From positions 620,001 to 684,000 of the forward strand of contig NZ_JBLWFK010000001.1 of assembly GCF_048323675.1 (NCBI RefSeq): a stretch of 64,000 nucleotides of DNA, in the 5' to 3' direction. A model generated the notes under the pieces. That model ran no database searches and had not been told where the DNA came from. It saw nothing but the letters and a program-made list of their open reading frames with translations. Shown here in pieces: positions 17,949 through 28,923 of this stretch. Source of the stretch: Mangrovimicrobium sp048323675 (GTDB lineage: Bacteria; Pseudomonadota; Gammaproteobacteria; Pseudomonadales; Halieaceae). Made by a program: the position numbers and the translations under genes. Position 1 is the first letter of the stretch. Every line of letters starts with the position of its first letter.

Positions 17949-18461
17949 ATGATTGACCTGACCCTGTTGACTGCCCTGGATTGGGCAATCGTCGTCGTGC
18001 TCGGCATTTCCACGCTGCTCAGCCTGTGGCGCGGGTTTGTCCGCGAGGCCCTGTCCCTGTTGGGCTGGGTCGCCGCCTTTATTGTCGCCAACCTGTTCGT
18101 CGAGCGGTTGGCGCTGGAACTGGCGGCGGTGATCGCCAATAGTACCGGCCGTTATATCGCCGCTTATGCGATACTGTTCGTCGCCACGCTGGTGCTGTTC
18201 ACCGTGCTGGTGAAAGTGGCCACCAGCCTGGTACGGGCAGCCGGACTGAGCGTGCTGGACCGTGTACTGGGCACCGTATTCGGCTTTGCCCGCGGCGCGA
18301 TCATTATCCTCGTGCTGGCATGGGTGCTGCAGAAACTGGCGCCCGCGCAGTACGGGCAACTGGTGCACCAGTCGCAGTTAATGCCGCAGATCGCCATGCT
18401 GGCGGACTGGGTCGAGGCAGTCTTCTCACAACCCGGGCCTGGCGGCCAGACAGTTAGTTGA
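17949..18461 (+). CDS. cvpA: CvpA-family inner-membrane protein
   Basis: A 170-residue protein with four predicted membrane helices and the CvpA pattern (WRGFVREALSLLGWVAAF near 30-47 and LDRVLGTVFGFARG near 102-115). In E. coli CvpA is needed for colicin V production and bile/stress tolerance, and its gene precedes purF as here. ATG 17949 is preferred over GTG 17943. The purF ribosome site AGAGGTG lies in the 19-base gap after the stop. Confidence 0.9.
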   Translation: MIDLTLLTALDWAIVVVLGISTLLSLWRGFVREALSLLGWVAAFIVANLFVERLALELAAVIANSTGRYIAAYAILFVATLVLFTVLVKVATSLVRAAGLSVLDRVLGTVFGFARGAIIILVLAWVLQKLAPAQYGQLVHQSQLMPQIAMLADWVEAVFSQPGPGGQTVS

Positions 18462-18480
18462 AAACAGAGGTGAACCCCGC

Positions 18481-20004
<1,524 letters not shown>

Positions 20005-20010
20005 GTTCCA

Positions 20011-21204
20011 ATGACCGACCACGACGATCCACTTTTCGGCGCAGCCCTCGACACGCTGGCCATCCGCGGCGGCATCCACCGCACCGCGGAGGGCGAGCAC
20101 TCCGAGCCGATTTTCGCGACTTCCAGCTACGTGTTCGACAGCGCGGCGGATGCGGCTGCGCGCTTTTCCGGTGAACAGCCGGGCAATGTCTATTCCCGCT
20201 ATACCAACCCCACCGTGCGCAGCTTCGAGGAGCGTATCGCCGCGCTGGAAGGCGGCGAGGCAGCGGTGGGCACAGCTTCGGGGATGTCGGCGATTCTCTC
20301 CACCGCGCTGGCGCTGCTGAAAGCCGGGGACCACATCATCTGCTCCCGCGACGTGTTCGGCACCACCACCAACCTGTTCGGCAAGTACCTCGCCAAGTTT
20401 GGTGTCGAGGTCAGCACGGTGCCGTTGCTGGACATCGCCGGCTGGAAGGCGGCGATCCGCCCCGAGACCGCGATGCTGTTTCTGGAGACCCCCAGCAATC
20501 CCCTGTGCGAGGTCGCGGACATCGCCGCGATGGCCGAACTGGCTCACGCCAACGGCGCGCTGCTGGTGGTGGACAACTGCTTCTGTACCCCGGCCCTGCA
20601 AACCCCGCTGGCGCTGGGCGCTGATATCGTGGTGCACTCGGCGACCAAGTTCCTCGACGGCCAGGGCCGCTGTGTCGGCGGCGCGGTGGTCGGCAGGCAG
20701 GAGCACATGACGGAAGTCGTGACCTTCCTGCGCACCTGCGGCCCCACCATGAGCCCCTTCAACGCCTGGGTGTTCCTCAAGGGCCTGGAAACCCTGCGCC
20801 TGCGGATGGACGCGCACAGCGCCGCGGCACTGGAAATCGCCCGCTGGCTGGATGCGCACGAGTCGATCGGGCGGGTCTATTACGCCGGCCTCGAAAGCCA
20901 TCCCGGTCACGCGCTGGCGGCGCGCCAGCAGCGCGCCTTCGGCGGGGTGCTGTCCTTCGAGGTGCAGGGCGGCCAGGAGGAAGCCTGGCGCTTTATCGAT
21001 GCGACGCGAATTTTCTCCCTTACCGCGAATCTCGGCGACACCAAGTCGACCATCGTGCACCCGGCGACCACCACCCACGGCCGGCTCAGCGACGAGCAGC
21101 GCGAGGCGGCGGGCATCCGGCGCAGCCTGGTGCGCCTGTCAGTGGGTCTGGAAGATGTCGCCGATCTCAAGGCCGACCTGCAGCGCGGCTGCGACGCGCT
21201 CTAG
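20011..21204 (+). CDS. metZ: O-succinylhomoserine sulfhydrylase
   Basis: A 397-residue gamma-family PLP enzyme of Cys/Met metabolism. The PLP lysine is Lys213 in HSATKFLDGQGR. YSRYTNPTVRSFEERIAALEGGEA is the substrate-domain signature. MetZ adds sulfide directly to O-succinylhomoserine to form homocysteine. The purF-metZ pairing is the pseudomonad arrangement and supports MetZ over MetB. The gap after it (21205-21344) shows no gene or clear terminator. Confidence 0.93.
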   Translation: MTDHDDPLFGAALDTLAIRGGIHRTAEGEHSEPIFATSSYVFDSAADAAARFSGEQPGNVYSRYTNPTVRSFEERIAALEGGEAAVGTASGMSAILSTALALLKAGDHIICSRDVFGTTTNLFGKYLAKFGVEVSTVPLLDIAGWKAAIRPETAMLFLETPSNPLCEVADIAAMAELAHANGALLVVDNCFCTPALQTPLALGADIVVHSATKFLDGQGRCVGGAVVGRQEHMTEVVTFLRTCGPTMSPFNAWVFLKGLETLRLRMDAHSAAALEIARWLDAHESIGRVYYAGLESHPGHALAARQQRAFGGVLSFEVQGGQEEAWRFIDATRIFSLTANLGDTKSTIVHPATTTHGRLSDEQREAAGIRRSLVRLSVGLEDVADLKADLQRGCDAL

Positions 21205-21344
21205 TCAATCGGGCAAAAACTGCGAAAAAAACGGGATTAAACTGCGCTAAACGCGTATTTTGGGAAGCACTCGAATCTGCCCGGCGGGTACTTCGGACAG
21301 CCATGTCCTGAGCCCGCCGGAATCATTACCGGGACGCTATACCC

Positions 21345-22274
21345 ATGCAGTTACAGGAACGCATCGACGCCGCGGTCGACGAGATCGGCAAGGTTTTACT
21401 GGGCAAGGAACCGCAGGTGCGCCTGGCGCTGTGCTGCCTGTTCGCCCGCGGCCACCTGCTGATCGAAGACCTGCCCGGCATGGGCAAGACCACCCTGTCA
21501 CACGCACTGGCGGATGTGCTCGGACTGTCCTGGAAGCGGGTGCAGTTCACCAGTGACCTGCTGCCGGCGGACATTCTCGGGGTGCAGGTCTACGATACCC
21601 GTGACGCCAGTTTCGCCTTCCGCCCCGGCCCCATCTTTACCCAGCTGCTGCTGGCCGACGAAATCAACCGCACCACCCCGCGCACCCAGAGCGCCCTGCT
21701 CGAGGCCATGGCCGAAGGCCAGGTGACCGTGGATGGGGAAACCCGCCCGCTGCCGGAACCGTTCTTTGTGATCGCCACGCAGAACCCGGTACACCAGTCC
21801 GGCACCTACCCCCTGCCGGAATCCCAGCTGGATCGCTTCCTGATGCGCCTGCACCTGGGCTACCCGGACCCGCGGGCGGAGCGCGAGATGTACCTGCGCC
21901 CGGATGCGGTGGACAGTTCCCGCACGCAATTGCGGCAGGTGATCAGCGAGTCCCAGCTGGCGGAAATTCGCGACGCGGTGAACGCGGTGCAGGCCTCGGA
22001 CAACCTGCTCGACTACCTGCAGCGGCTGGTGGCCTACACCCGGGAGAGTCCCGAGTTCGAAGTCGGCCTGTCGCCGCGCGGTGCCCTGGCGCTGCTCGGC
22101 TGTGCCCGCACCTGGGCCGTGATGCACAACCGCAGCCACCTGGTCCCCGAAGACCTGCAAGCCGTGCTGCCCTCGGTGGCGGGGCACCGCCTGGTGCCCA
22201 GTGGCGATTACGCTGGTGACGGCGCCGCCCTGGTGGCATTGCTGCAGCGCAATGTCGACGTGATCCGATCCTGA
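21345..22274 (+). CDS. MoxR-family AAA+ ATPase
   Basis: A 309-residue AAA_3 ATPase. Walker A is EDLPGMGKTTL (about 41-51), Walker B is LLLADEINRTTP (about 102-113), and IATQNPVHQSGTYPLPESQLDRF is the MoxR sensor region. MoxR proteins act as chaperone-like activators of partner VWA/DUF58 proteins, often in envelope or metal-centre maturation. The next two genes, DUF58 and a transglutaminase, are the standard companions, so it probably works with them at the envelope. Confidence 0.93.
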   Translation: MQLQERIDAAVDEIGKVLLGKEPQVRLALCCLFARGHLLIEDLPGMGKTTLSHALADVLGLSWKRVQFTSDLLPADILGVQVYDTRDASFAFRPGPIFTQLLLADEINRTTPRTQSALLEAMAEGQVTVDGETRPLPEPFFVIATQNPVHQSGTYPLPESQLDRFLMRLHLGYPDPRAEREMYLRPDAVDSSRTQLRQVISESQLAEIRDAVNAVQASDNLLDYLQRLVAYTRESPEFEVGLSPRGALALLGCARTWAVMHNRSHLVPEDLQAVLPSVAGHRLVPSGDYAGDGAALVALLQRNVDVIRS

Positions 22275-22282
22275 GAGCCGCG

Positions 22283-23305
22283 GTGGATGGCAGCGTGAAA
22301 AACCCCGGATTGACGGGCCGCCTGTTCGGCGGGCTGTTGCCAAAAACCCGGTTGCGGTTCCAGGCCCGCTTCGCCCGGTGGCTCGAGCAGCGCCTGCCGC
22401 CGTCACGCAGTGTGACCCTGAACCAGCGCCGGGTGTTTATCCTGCCGACTGCCACCGGGGTATTTTTCGGCGCCTGCCTGCTGGTGATGCTGCTGGCGGC
22501 GATCAATTTCCAGAGCAACCTGAGCTATGGACTGACCTTCCTGCTCGCTACCGTCTTCATTGTCGCCACGGTGCACACCTGTTCCAACCTTACCGGGCTG
22601 ACCCTGCAGGGTGTGCATGCCCGCCCGGCCTTCCCCGGCCAGCAGACCGAATTCGAGATCCTGGCGGAGTCGGCGTCGGGGCGGGAGCACGTCGGCCTGG
22701 CGTTCCACTGGCCGGGCAGTTCGGAGGTACAGGCCAGCCTGGTGGGTCAGCAGCGCCAGCGCCTCCACCTGCACCTGCCGGTGGGGCAGCGTCGCGGCTG
22801 GTATCGCCCGGGGCGGCTGGTGGTCGAATCCCGCTACCCGCTGGGGCTGCTGCGCTGCTGGAGCCAGCTCGATCTCGATCTCGCCGCGCTGGTCTATCCG
22901 CGGCCCCTGCCGTCGCCGCCGCCGGAGGGCGTCAGCACCGCCGACCCGGAGGGCAGTTCGCTGCCGCAGCCGGGCAATGACGACTTCTACGGCTTCCGCA
23001 ATTACCAGCAGGGCGATCCCCTGCGGCGGGTGTACTGGAAGGGCCTTGCCCGCGGCCGCACCCTGCAGGTCACCCAGTACGTGACCCACACCGATCGCAG
23101 CGCCTGGCTCGACTGGGACATGTTCCCCGGCGCCGGTATCGAACAGCGCCTGTCCCACCTGTGCTACTGGGTACTGGAACTGGAGCGCAGCGGGGAGGAA
23201 TACGGACTGCGCATTCCCGGCATCAGCATTGCCCCGGGCCACGGCGATGCCCACCGCGACCGGGTGCTGCGCGCGCTGGCCCTGTACGGCGAGGAGCAGG
23301 TGTGA
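22283..23305 (+). CDS. DUF58-domain membrane protein
   Basis: A 340-residue protein with two membrane helices near 58-98 and a C-terminal DUF58 segment containing DDFYGFRNYQQGDPLRRVYW, the family hallmark. DUF58 proteins are VWA-like partners of MoxR ATPases. The start is GTG 22283, eight bases after the moxR stop. Its own stop overlaps the next gene's GTG by four bases, showing tight coupling. Confidence 0.9.
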   Translation: MDGSVKNPGLTGRLFGGLLPKTRLRFQARFARWLEQRLPPSRSVTLNQRRVFILPTATGVFFGACLLVMLLAAINFQSNLSYGLTFLLATVFIVATVHTCSNLTGLTLQGVHARPAFPGQQTEFEILAESASGREHVGLAFHWPGSSEVQASLVGQQRQRLHLHLPVGQRRGWYRPGRLVVESRYPLGLLRCWSQLDLDLAALVYPRPLPSPPPEGVSTADPEGSSLPQPGNDDFYGFRNYQQGDPLRRVYWKGLARGRTLQVTQYVTHTDRSAWLDWDMFPGAGIEQRLSHLCYWVLELERSGEEYGLRIPGISIAPGHGDAHRDRVLRALALYGEEQV

Positions 23306-25278
23306 AACAGGCCGAACAGATTCCCCGCAACGCGCTGGTCTGGATTATCGCCAGCCTGTTCACGCTGGTGGCTCCGCATATCGGGCGTTTGCCCTTGTGG
23401 GTGCTGGCGACCTATGTGGTCGCCGCGCTGTGGCGCCTGCAGGTCTACCGGGGGCACTGGTCGTTTCCGCGCTGGCCGGTAAAGCTGGGGCTGGTGCTCG
23501 CCGCGCTCGGTGGCATTGGCTTCTCTTTCCGTAGCATGATCGGCCTGGAGCCGATGGTGGCGCTGTTGCTGACCGCCTTTGCCCTGAAACTGCTGGAAGT
23601 CGCCACGCGCAAGGATGCCTATGTGCTGTTGTTTCTCGGCTATTTTGTCGTGCTCACCGAGTTCCTGTTTAGCCAGGACCTGCTGATCGTCCTGCTCTGC
23701 CTGGGCAATGTGATCCTGGTGACCTCCGCGCTGGTGGCACTGCACCGCCCGGGGGACGAACGCTTCAGCGCCAAACCCCTGCGCAAGGCCGGGGGACTGG
23801 TCCTGCAGGCCATGCCGCTGATGATCGTGCTGTTTTTCGTGTTCCCGCGCATCGGGCCACTGTGGACCGTGCCGATGAAGAGTCCGTCCGGCGTCACCGG
23901 CATGAGCGACACCCTGCGGCCGGGGGATGTGTCGCGCCTCAGTCGTTCCGGCGATGTCGCCTTCCGCGTCGCCTTCGAGGGTGAGATCCCGCCGCGCTCC
24001 CTGCTCTACTGGCGCGGGCTGGTCATGAACCGGCTGGAGCAGGGGACCTGGCGTGCCCTGAGCTACTACGAGATACCCGCGGACCAGCGGCGTGAACAGA
24101 AACCGGAGCTCAGCGGCCCGTCGCTGCGCTATTCGGTGATCATGGAGCCGACGCAGCAGAACTGGCTCTACGGACTGCGCTACGCGAACTCGCCGGACGG
24201 CGGCATCGTGAATACCACCGACTACCGCCTGTTCCGCTTCATGCCGATCGAGGACGATTTCTACTACCGGGCCGAGTCCTGGCCGCAGGCGCTGCTGGAA
24301 CCGGAGCTCAGCGACTGGCGCCGCCGTACCGAGCTGCAATTGCCGCGGGATAATCCGCGCACCGTGGAACTGGGCCAGCGCTTTGCCCGGGAGGCGGCGT
24401 CGCCGCAGGAGATTGTGGATGCCGCGCTGGCGCTGTTCTCGCAGCAGGATTTTTTCTACACCCTGCAACCGCCGCTCCTGCCCGGACAGGATGCCATGGA
24501 CAGCTTTCTGTTTGACACTCGTCGCGGCTTCTGTGAGCACTACGCCTCGGCTTTCGTCATTCTCATGCGCGCGGCCGGCGTTCCGGCGCGGATTGTCGCC
24601 GGTTACCAGGGCGGGGAGATCAACCCGGTCAATCGCACAGTCGTGGTGCGCCAGTTCGACGCCCACGCCTGGGCCGAGGTCTGGCTGGAGGGGCAGGGCT
24701 GGGTGCGGGTCGATCCAACCTCGGTGGTATCGCCGCTGCGCGTGGAACTCGGGCTCGAGCAAGCCGTGGCGGAAGAGGGGACTTTCCTCGCCGACCAGCC
24801 GCTTTCCCTACTGCGTTTTCGCGGCGTGCCGCTGGTCGATTACGTGCGCCTGCGCTACGACGCGCTGACCTACCAGTGGCAGAGCTGGGTCGCCAGCTTC
24901 AATGCCGAGCGGCAGATGGACCTGCTGACCCGCCTGCTGGGCGATGTCAGTCCGCTGCGTATCGGTTCGCTGCTTATCGGCGGCATGCTCCTCGCGCTGT
25001 TGCCCGCCGCGCTGCTGATGCTGCAGCGCCAGCGCGGCAACCAACTGCGTCGCCACGATAAACTCTACCTGGAGTTCTGTAGCCGGATGGCGCGCATGGG
25101 TGTGGTCCGCGCGCCGGGGGAGACGCCGCGGGACTTTGCCGAACGCGCCAGGAAAGCGGTGCCGCGACTGGCACCGGCCATTGAAGCGGTAACCCGCTAC
25201 TATGAGCAGATTGCCTATGCGGGAGCTTCCGCCGAGGAGGTGGCCAGCCTGGCGCTTGCGGTGCGCGGCGTTCGCTGA
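23302..25278 (+). CDS. TgpA-like transglutaminase membrane protein (DUF3488)
   Basis: A 658-residue protein starting at GTG 23302, overlapping the DUF58 gene. The N-terminal DUF3488 region has about six membrane helices (1-190). A periplasmic transglutaminase-like domain follows with catalytic Cys411 (GFCEHYASA), His455 (DAHAW) and Asp471 (VDPT). There is another membrane helix near 555 and a short C-terminal DUF4129-like tail. The Pseudomonas homologue TgpA is essential in that genus; the substrate is unclear. All three catalytic residues are intact. Confidence 0.92.
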   Translation: MKQAEQIPRNALVWIIASLFTLVAPHIGRLPLWVLATYVVAALWRLQVYRGHWSFPRWPVKLGLVLAALGGIGFSFRSMIGLEPMVALLLTAFALKLLEVATRKDAYVLLFLGYFVVLTEFLFSQDLLIVLLCLGNVILVTSALVALHRPGDERFSAKPLRKAGGLVLQAMPLMIVLFFVFPRIGPLWTVPMKSPSGVTGMSDTLRPGDVSRLSRSGDVAFRVAFEGEIPPRSLLYWRGLVMNRLEQGTWRALSYYEIPADQRREQKPELSGPSLRYSVIMEPTQQNWLYGLRYANSPDGGIVNTTDYRLFRFMPIEDDFYYRAESWPQALLEPELSDWRRRTELQLPRDNPRTVELGQRFAREAASPQEIVDAALALFSQQDFFYTLQPPLLPGQDAMDSFLFDTRRGFCEHYASAFVILMRAAGVPARIVAGYQGGEINPVNRTVVVRQFDAHAWAEVWLEGQGWVRVDPTSVVSPLRVELGLEQAVAEEGTFLADQPLSLLRFRGVPLVDYVRLRYDALTYQWQSWVASFNAERQMDLLTRLLGDVSPLRIGSLLIGGMLLALLPAALLMLQRQRGNQLRRHDKLYLEFCSRMARMGVVRAPGETPRDFAERARKAVPRLAPAIEAVTRYYEQIAYAGASAEEVASLALAVRGVR

Positions 25279-25339
25279 CTCATAACTCAACTGTACTGCC
25301 GACAGGCAGGCATCACATCGCATGACTGGGAGCGTGGGT

Positions 25340-25825
25340 ATGATCAGGGCTGTTGCGGATACGGATGCCAGCGCCATCGCCGATATCTACAACCATTACA
25401 TTCGCACATCCGTCGCCACCTTCGAGGAAGCGGAGATTGCGGCCGAGGAAATGTCGGCACGCATCCGCAAGGTCGTGGATGCGGGATACCCCTGGCTGGT
25501 AGCCGAGGAGGACGGCGCACTGCTGGGCTATGCCTACGCCAGTCGCTGGCGCGAGCGCGCCGCCTACCGGTTTTCGGTGGAAAGCTCGATTTATCTCGCG
25601 CCGAAGGCCCAGGGCAGGGGCTGGGGCATTCGGCTGTATTCGTCACTCTTCGAACAGCTCAGGGCCCTGGGCGTGCACGCGGTCATCGGCGGCATTACCC
25701 TGCCCAATCCCGCCAGCATCGCCCTGCACGAGAAAATGGGCATGCGCAAGGTCGCGGAGTTTCCCGAGGTCGGTTACAAGCAGGGGCGCTGGCTGGACGT
25801 GGGGTACTGGCAGGTCAACCTCTAG
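25340..25825 (+). CDS. GNAT acetyltransferase, phosphinothricin-acetyltransferase-like
   Basis: A 161-residue GNAT enzyme. The N-terminus IRAVADTDASAIADIYNHYI and the acetyl-CoA loop with AQGRGWGIRLYSSL are typical of the Pat/YwnH group, which acetylates small amino compounds (phosphinothricin or methionine sulfone-like). The true substrate is unknown. ATG 25340 has GGGAG about seven bases upstream and is better than ATG 25322. Its stop overlaps the stop of the convergent TetR gene by three bases. Confidence 0.88.
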   Translation: MIRAVADTDASAIADIYNHYIRTSVATFEEAEIAAEEMSARIRKVVDAGYPWLVAEEDGALLGYAYASRWRERAAYRFSVESSIYLAPKAQGRGWGIRLYSSLFEQLRALGVHAVIGGITLPNPASIALHEKMGMRKVAEFPEVGYKQGRWLDVGYWQVNL

Positions 25826-26406
25826 ACCAGCGGCGCCTCGTCCACGCCGGTGATCAGGCGCTCGACAAGGCCCAGCGCCTCCTCGTGGGCGGCGGTAATA
25901 TCAAATTGTGTTTCCGTGGCCAGGCTGCGCGACAGGGCGTTGAGCGTCAGTGACAGCATGGCTGGCGACAGGGTAAAGCCCGACATATCCCGGGTACTGT
26001 AGAGCTCCTCGATAATCCTGACCTGCTCCTCGCGGAAATGGCGGCTGAAGCTGGCGATTTCCTGGCGAATGCCCTGCTTGTGGTTGGCCAGCGCCTGGAA
26101 CTCCGTCAGCAGTACCCCGCGCGAATCGCGCATCATCTCCCAAAGTGCCCGCAGTGGGGTGGAGGATTGCAAAACCGCTTCCTGGCGTTCGACCAGGCCT
26201 TCCACAAAGCGGTGATACAGGGCCAGGTAGAGGTCATCCATGCTGCGAAAATAGTAGTGGACGAGCTGGGGTTTCAGGCCCGCCTGCGCCGCTACCCGGC
26301 GGGAGGTGACGGCGGCGTAGCCGCATTCCAGCATCAACTGCCCCGCCGCGTCGATCAGCTTGTCGCGCGCCGAGATTTTTTGTGGGCTTACCGCTTTGGA
26401 GGACAT
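25822..26406 (-). CDS. TetR-family regulator
   Basis: A 194-residue regulator. The N-terminal helix-turn-helix (about 14-60) reads KLIDAAGQLMLECGYAAVTSRRVAAQAGLKPQLVHYYF split over its helices; the C-terminal ligand domain is unassigned. It lies downstream of the TonB receptor gene on the same strand, separated by a hairpin. The palindromes at 29711 and 29884 are of TetR-operator type, so this protein is the best local candidate to control the cluster between 26.5 and 33 kb. That link is inference. Confidence 0.88.
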   Translation of the reverse strand: MSSKAVSPQKISARDKLIDAAGQLMLECGYAAVTSRRVAAQAGLKPQLVHYYFRSMDDLYLALYHRFVEGLVERQEAVLQSSTPLRALWEMMRDSRGVLLTEFQALANHKQGIRQEIASFSRHFREEQVRIIEELYSTRDMSGFTLSPAMLSLTLNALSRSLATETQFDITAAHEEALGLVERLITGVDEAPLV

Positions 26407-26442
26407 CTTCGCTTTCGGTTTACATTATCCGGGTGGGAGTCG

Positions 26443-26469
26443 ACCGCTCCCGGTCGTGCCGGGAGCGGT
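26443..26469 (-). terminator. Hairpin after the TonB-receptor gene
   Basis: ACCGCTCCCGG (26443-26453) pairs perfectly with CCGGGAGCGGT (26459-26469) across a five-base loop. It lies 19 bases past the receptor stop on the minus strand, between it and the tetR gene. There is no U run, so it may be an attenuating hairpin or a 3'-end stabiliser rather than a classic terminator. Confidence 0.55.
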
Positions 26470-26487
26470 GGTTCAGGGGCTATTTTC

Positions 26488-28854
26488 CTACAGGCGCAGG
26501 GAGAAGCGTACCCACAATTCCCGACCGCGCTCGGCGACACAGCCCAGTTCGTCGGAACCGGCGGGGCCCTGCGCGGCGCCACCGGAAATCTGGCCACCGA
26601 AAATGGTACCGTTCTGGGTGTTGGAGTTGGAGCAGACGCCGGCGGTGATTTCATCCTCCAGGTTGTTGCCGATCAGGGCGACTTCCCACTTGTCATCCAC
26701 ACCGCGCAACACGACGTTGGCGCTGGTCTTGGTGTAACTGTCCTGGGTGTAATCGGACAGTTCCACCAGGTTGGTGAAGTAGTCGTCGCTGTAACGGGTG
26801 TTGGCGCCGAAACCGATGGTCATGCCGTTGTCCAGGGGTATTTCATAGTCGAAGCCGATGTTGCCGGTCCACTCCGGCGCCCTGACCAGCGGTTCCCCGC
26901 CGAGGTCCTGGGCGGTGTAGAGGCCGGTTGCCGCGTTGAATATCTGGTCGCAGCCCTGGGCGATGGTCTGGCCGTTACCGCACTGCGCATTGGGGAAATC
27001 GTCGAACTCGGAGACGTTGTAGTTCACCGCCGCGACCAGGGTCAGGTTGGGCAGCGCGGCGGGCGACCAGGTCAGGTCCATGTCCACGCCTTCCACCGTG
27101 GCTGAGGCCGCGTTGATGGTGCGCAGCAGGATGGCGCCGCTGTCGGAAAGCTCGTTGGCGCCGACCTGCAGGTCGGTGTACTCGTAGTAGTAGGCGGCGA
27201 CGTTGAATGCCAGGCTGTTGTTCAACGCGAGCGCTTTCAAGCCGATCTCACCGCCCTTGGCTTCTTCGTCCTCAAAGGAGGACAGGGTGGCGGAGGTCGG
27301 TGAAATCACCGTATTGAAGGAACCCGACTTGAAGCCCTGGCGGTAGGCCGCGAAGAGAGTCAGGGTATCGCTCGCCGTCCAGGTCAGCGTGACCTCCGGC
27401 GAGACGTCGTCGGCGTCGAGATCCGGGTCGGCCAGGGGGATTTCGATGCCGCCCTGCAGGTTGTCCCAGAAGCGGTGTTCCCGCTGTTCATCCGTCCAGC
27501 GCGCACCGGCGGCCAGTTCCAGGTCGTCGGTCATTTGCCAGAGCAACTGGCCGAAGGCTGAAATCGTCTCGATATCGATGGTGTGCAGGCCGGACTGCAG
27601 CAGCGGCGGCAGGCCGTAGAAAGTATTGGCGCGCAGGCGGTTGCGGACCTTCTGTTCAGCGTCCTGGTAGAACGCGCCGACCATGAAGTTGAGCGCGCTG
27701 TCGCTGTAATTCGAGGTCAGGCGAATTTCCTGGGTGAACTGGGTGGTGTCGAAGGTGAAGTCCGCGGCGATGGTCGGGTTACTGCTGCCGCTGCCGCGAA
27801 TCAGGTTGTCCTGGTGGAGATCGTAATACCCGGTCACCGAAGTCAGCGTCAGTTCAGGGCTGAAACCGAAGTTCTGCTCCCAGGTGCCGAAGGACTGGTT
27901 GGAATCCATGAACGGTACGCCGTTGTTGCGCACGCCGGGCCAGTAGGCCGGGTCAAAATCGCCCAGCTGGGTCTTGTCGTCGAGCTTGCAGTCGGCGTCG
28001 CCGATAAAGGGGATGCCGATGCCTTCCACCGGACCGGTGCCATCCGGGCACAGCACCAGCTGGCCATCGCCGCCGCTGCCGTCCATCCGGTCGTTGGAGA
28101 GGTTGTACTTCAGGCGGGTGTCGTACCAGTCGACGGGGTTGGCGACCAGGGTGCCGCGGAACATGAAGGTTTCCCGCGGGGCAAAATCACGGTATTTCGG
28201 CGCGACGTTGCCGAGCCCCGGAATCGGTTCACCGGTGTTCTTGAAATAGCCGTCCATGTCGGAATAGCTCAGGCCCATGCGCACGCCGGACCAGTCGTTG
28301 ATCGGGCCGGAAAAAATCAGCTCGCCCGTGTACTGCTCGGCCTCGGTTTCGTAGCCGGCGCGGGCGATGAGTTCCGGCTCGTCGCCGGGATCGTTGGAGC
28401 GCAGGGAAATAACCCCGGCGGTACTGTTTTTGCCGAAGAACAGGGCCTGGGGCCCCTTCAGTACCTCCACCTGTGCGACGTCGAACATGCCGATGGCGTA
28501 GGCATAGCCCTGGGTGAGCGACATGCCGTCGATGTTCAGGGATACGGACTGGTCCACGGTGGCGGTCTGGGAGGTGGGGCCCACGCCGCGCAGGGAGGTC
28601 TGGATGCCGACGGTGCCGACGGATTCACCCATCACGAATCCCGGGACCCGCTCGGCGACGCCGTACATGTCCTGGATCTGGTAGCGCTCCATGGCGTTAC
28701 CGGTAAGTACCGAGGCCACGACCGGCACCGTGAGCAGGGATTCCTCCCGTTTCCGGGCGGTGACGACGACCTCTTCCAGCACCTGGGCCATGCCAATGGC
28801 CGGTTCCAGGGCGAGTGCGGCGCCGATGGCGGTTACCAGTATTTTCTTATTCAT
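26488..28854 (-). CDS. TonB-dependent outer-membrane receptor
   Basis: A 788-residue receptor. It has a signal peptide (about 1-23), then EEVVVTARKREESLLTVPV, the common start of the plug domain, a plug to about residue 150 (including GPQALFFGKNSTAGVISLRS) and a 22-stranded barrel ending in the aromatic-rich ELWVRFSLRL. These receptors import a bound substrate using TonB energy. Neighbouring P450, amidohydrolase and SnoaL genes suggest an organic substrate rather than iron, but the sequence alone does not show which. Confidence 0.93.
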   Translation of the reverse strand: MNKKILVTAIGAALALEPAIGMAQVLEEVVVTARKREESLLTVPVVASVLTGNAMERYQIQDMYGVAERVPGFVMGESVGTVGIQTSLRGVGPTSQTATVDQSVSLNIDGMSLTQGYAYAIGMFDVAQVEVLKGPQALFFGKNSTAGVISLRSNDPGDEPELIARAGYETEAEQYTGELIFSGPINDWSGVRMGLSYSDMDGYFKNTGEPIPGLGNVAPKYRDFAPRETFMFRGTLVANPVDWYDTRLKYNLSNDRMDGSGGDGQLVLCPDGTGPVEGIGIPFIGDADCKLDDKTQLGDFDPAYWPGVRNNGVPFMDSNQSFGTWEQNFGFSPELTLTSVTGYYDLHQDNLIRGSGSSNPTIAADFTFDTTQFTQEIRLTSNYSDSALNFMVGAFYQDAEQKVRNRLRANTFYGLPPLLQSGLHTIDIETISAFGQLLWQMTDDLELAAGARWTDEQREHRFWDNLQGGIEIPLADPDLDADDVSPEVTLTWTASDTLTLFAAYRQGFKSGSFNTVISPTSATLSSFEDEEAKGGEIGLKALALNNSLAFNVAAYYYEYTDLQVGANELSDSGAILLRTINAASATVEGVDMDLTWSPAALPNLTLVAAVNYNVSEFDDFPNAQCGNGQTIAQGCDQIFNAATGLYTAQDLGGEPLVRAPEWTGNIGFDYEIPLDNGMTIGFGANTRYSDDYFTNLVELSDYTQDSYTKTSANVVLRGVDDKWEVALIGNNLEDEITAGVCSNSNTQNGTIFGGQISGGAAQGPAGSDELGCVAERGRELWVRFSLRL

Positions 28855-28923
28855 TTTGGCTTCCCTTATGCGTGTTGTAGTGTGAGTGCCGATGGTTATT
28901 GCTGTTATTCCCGAGACGTTTTG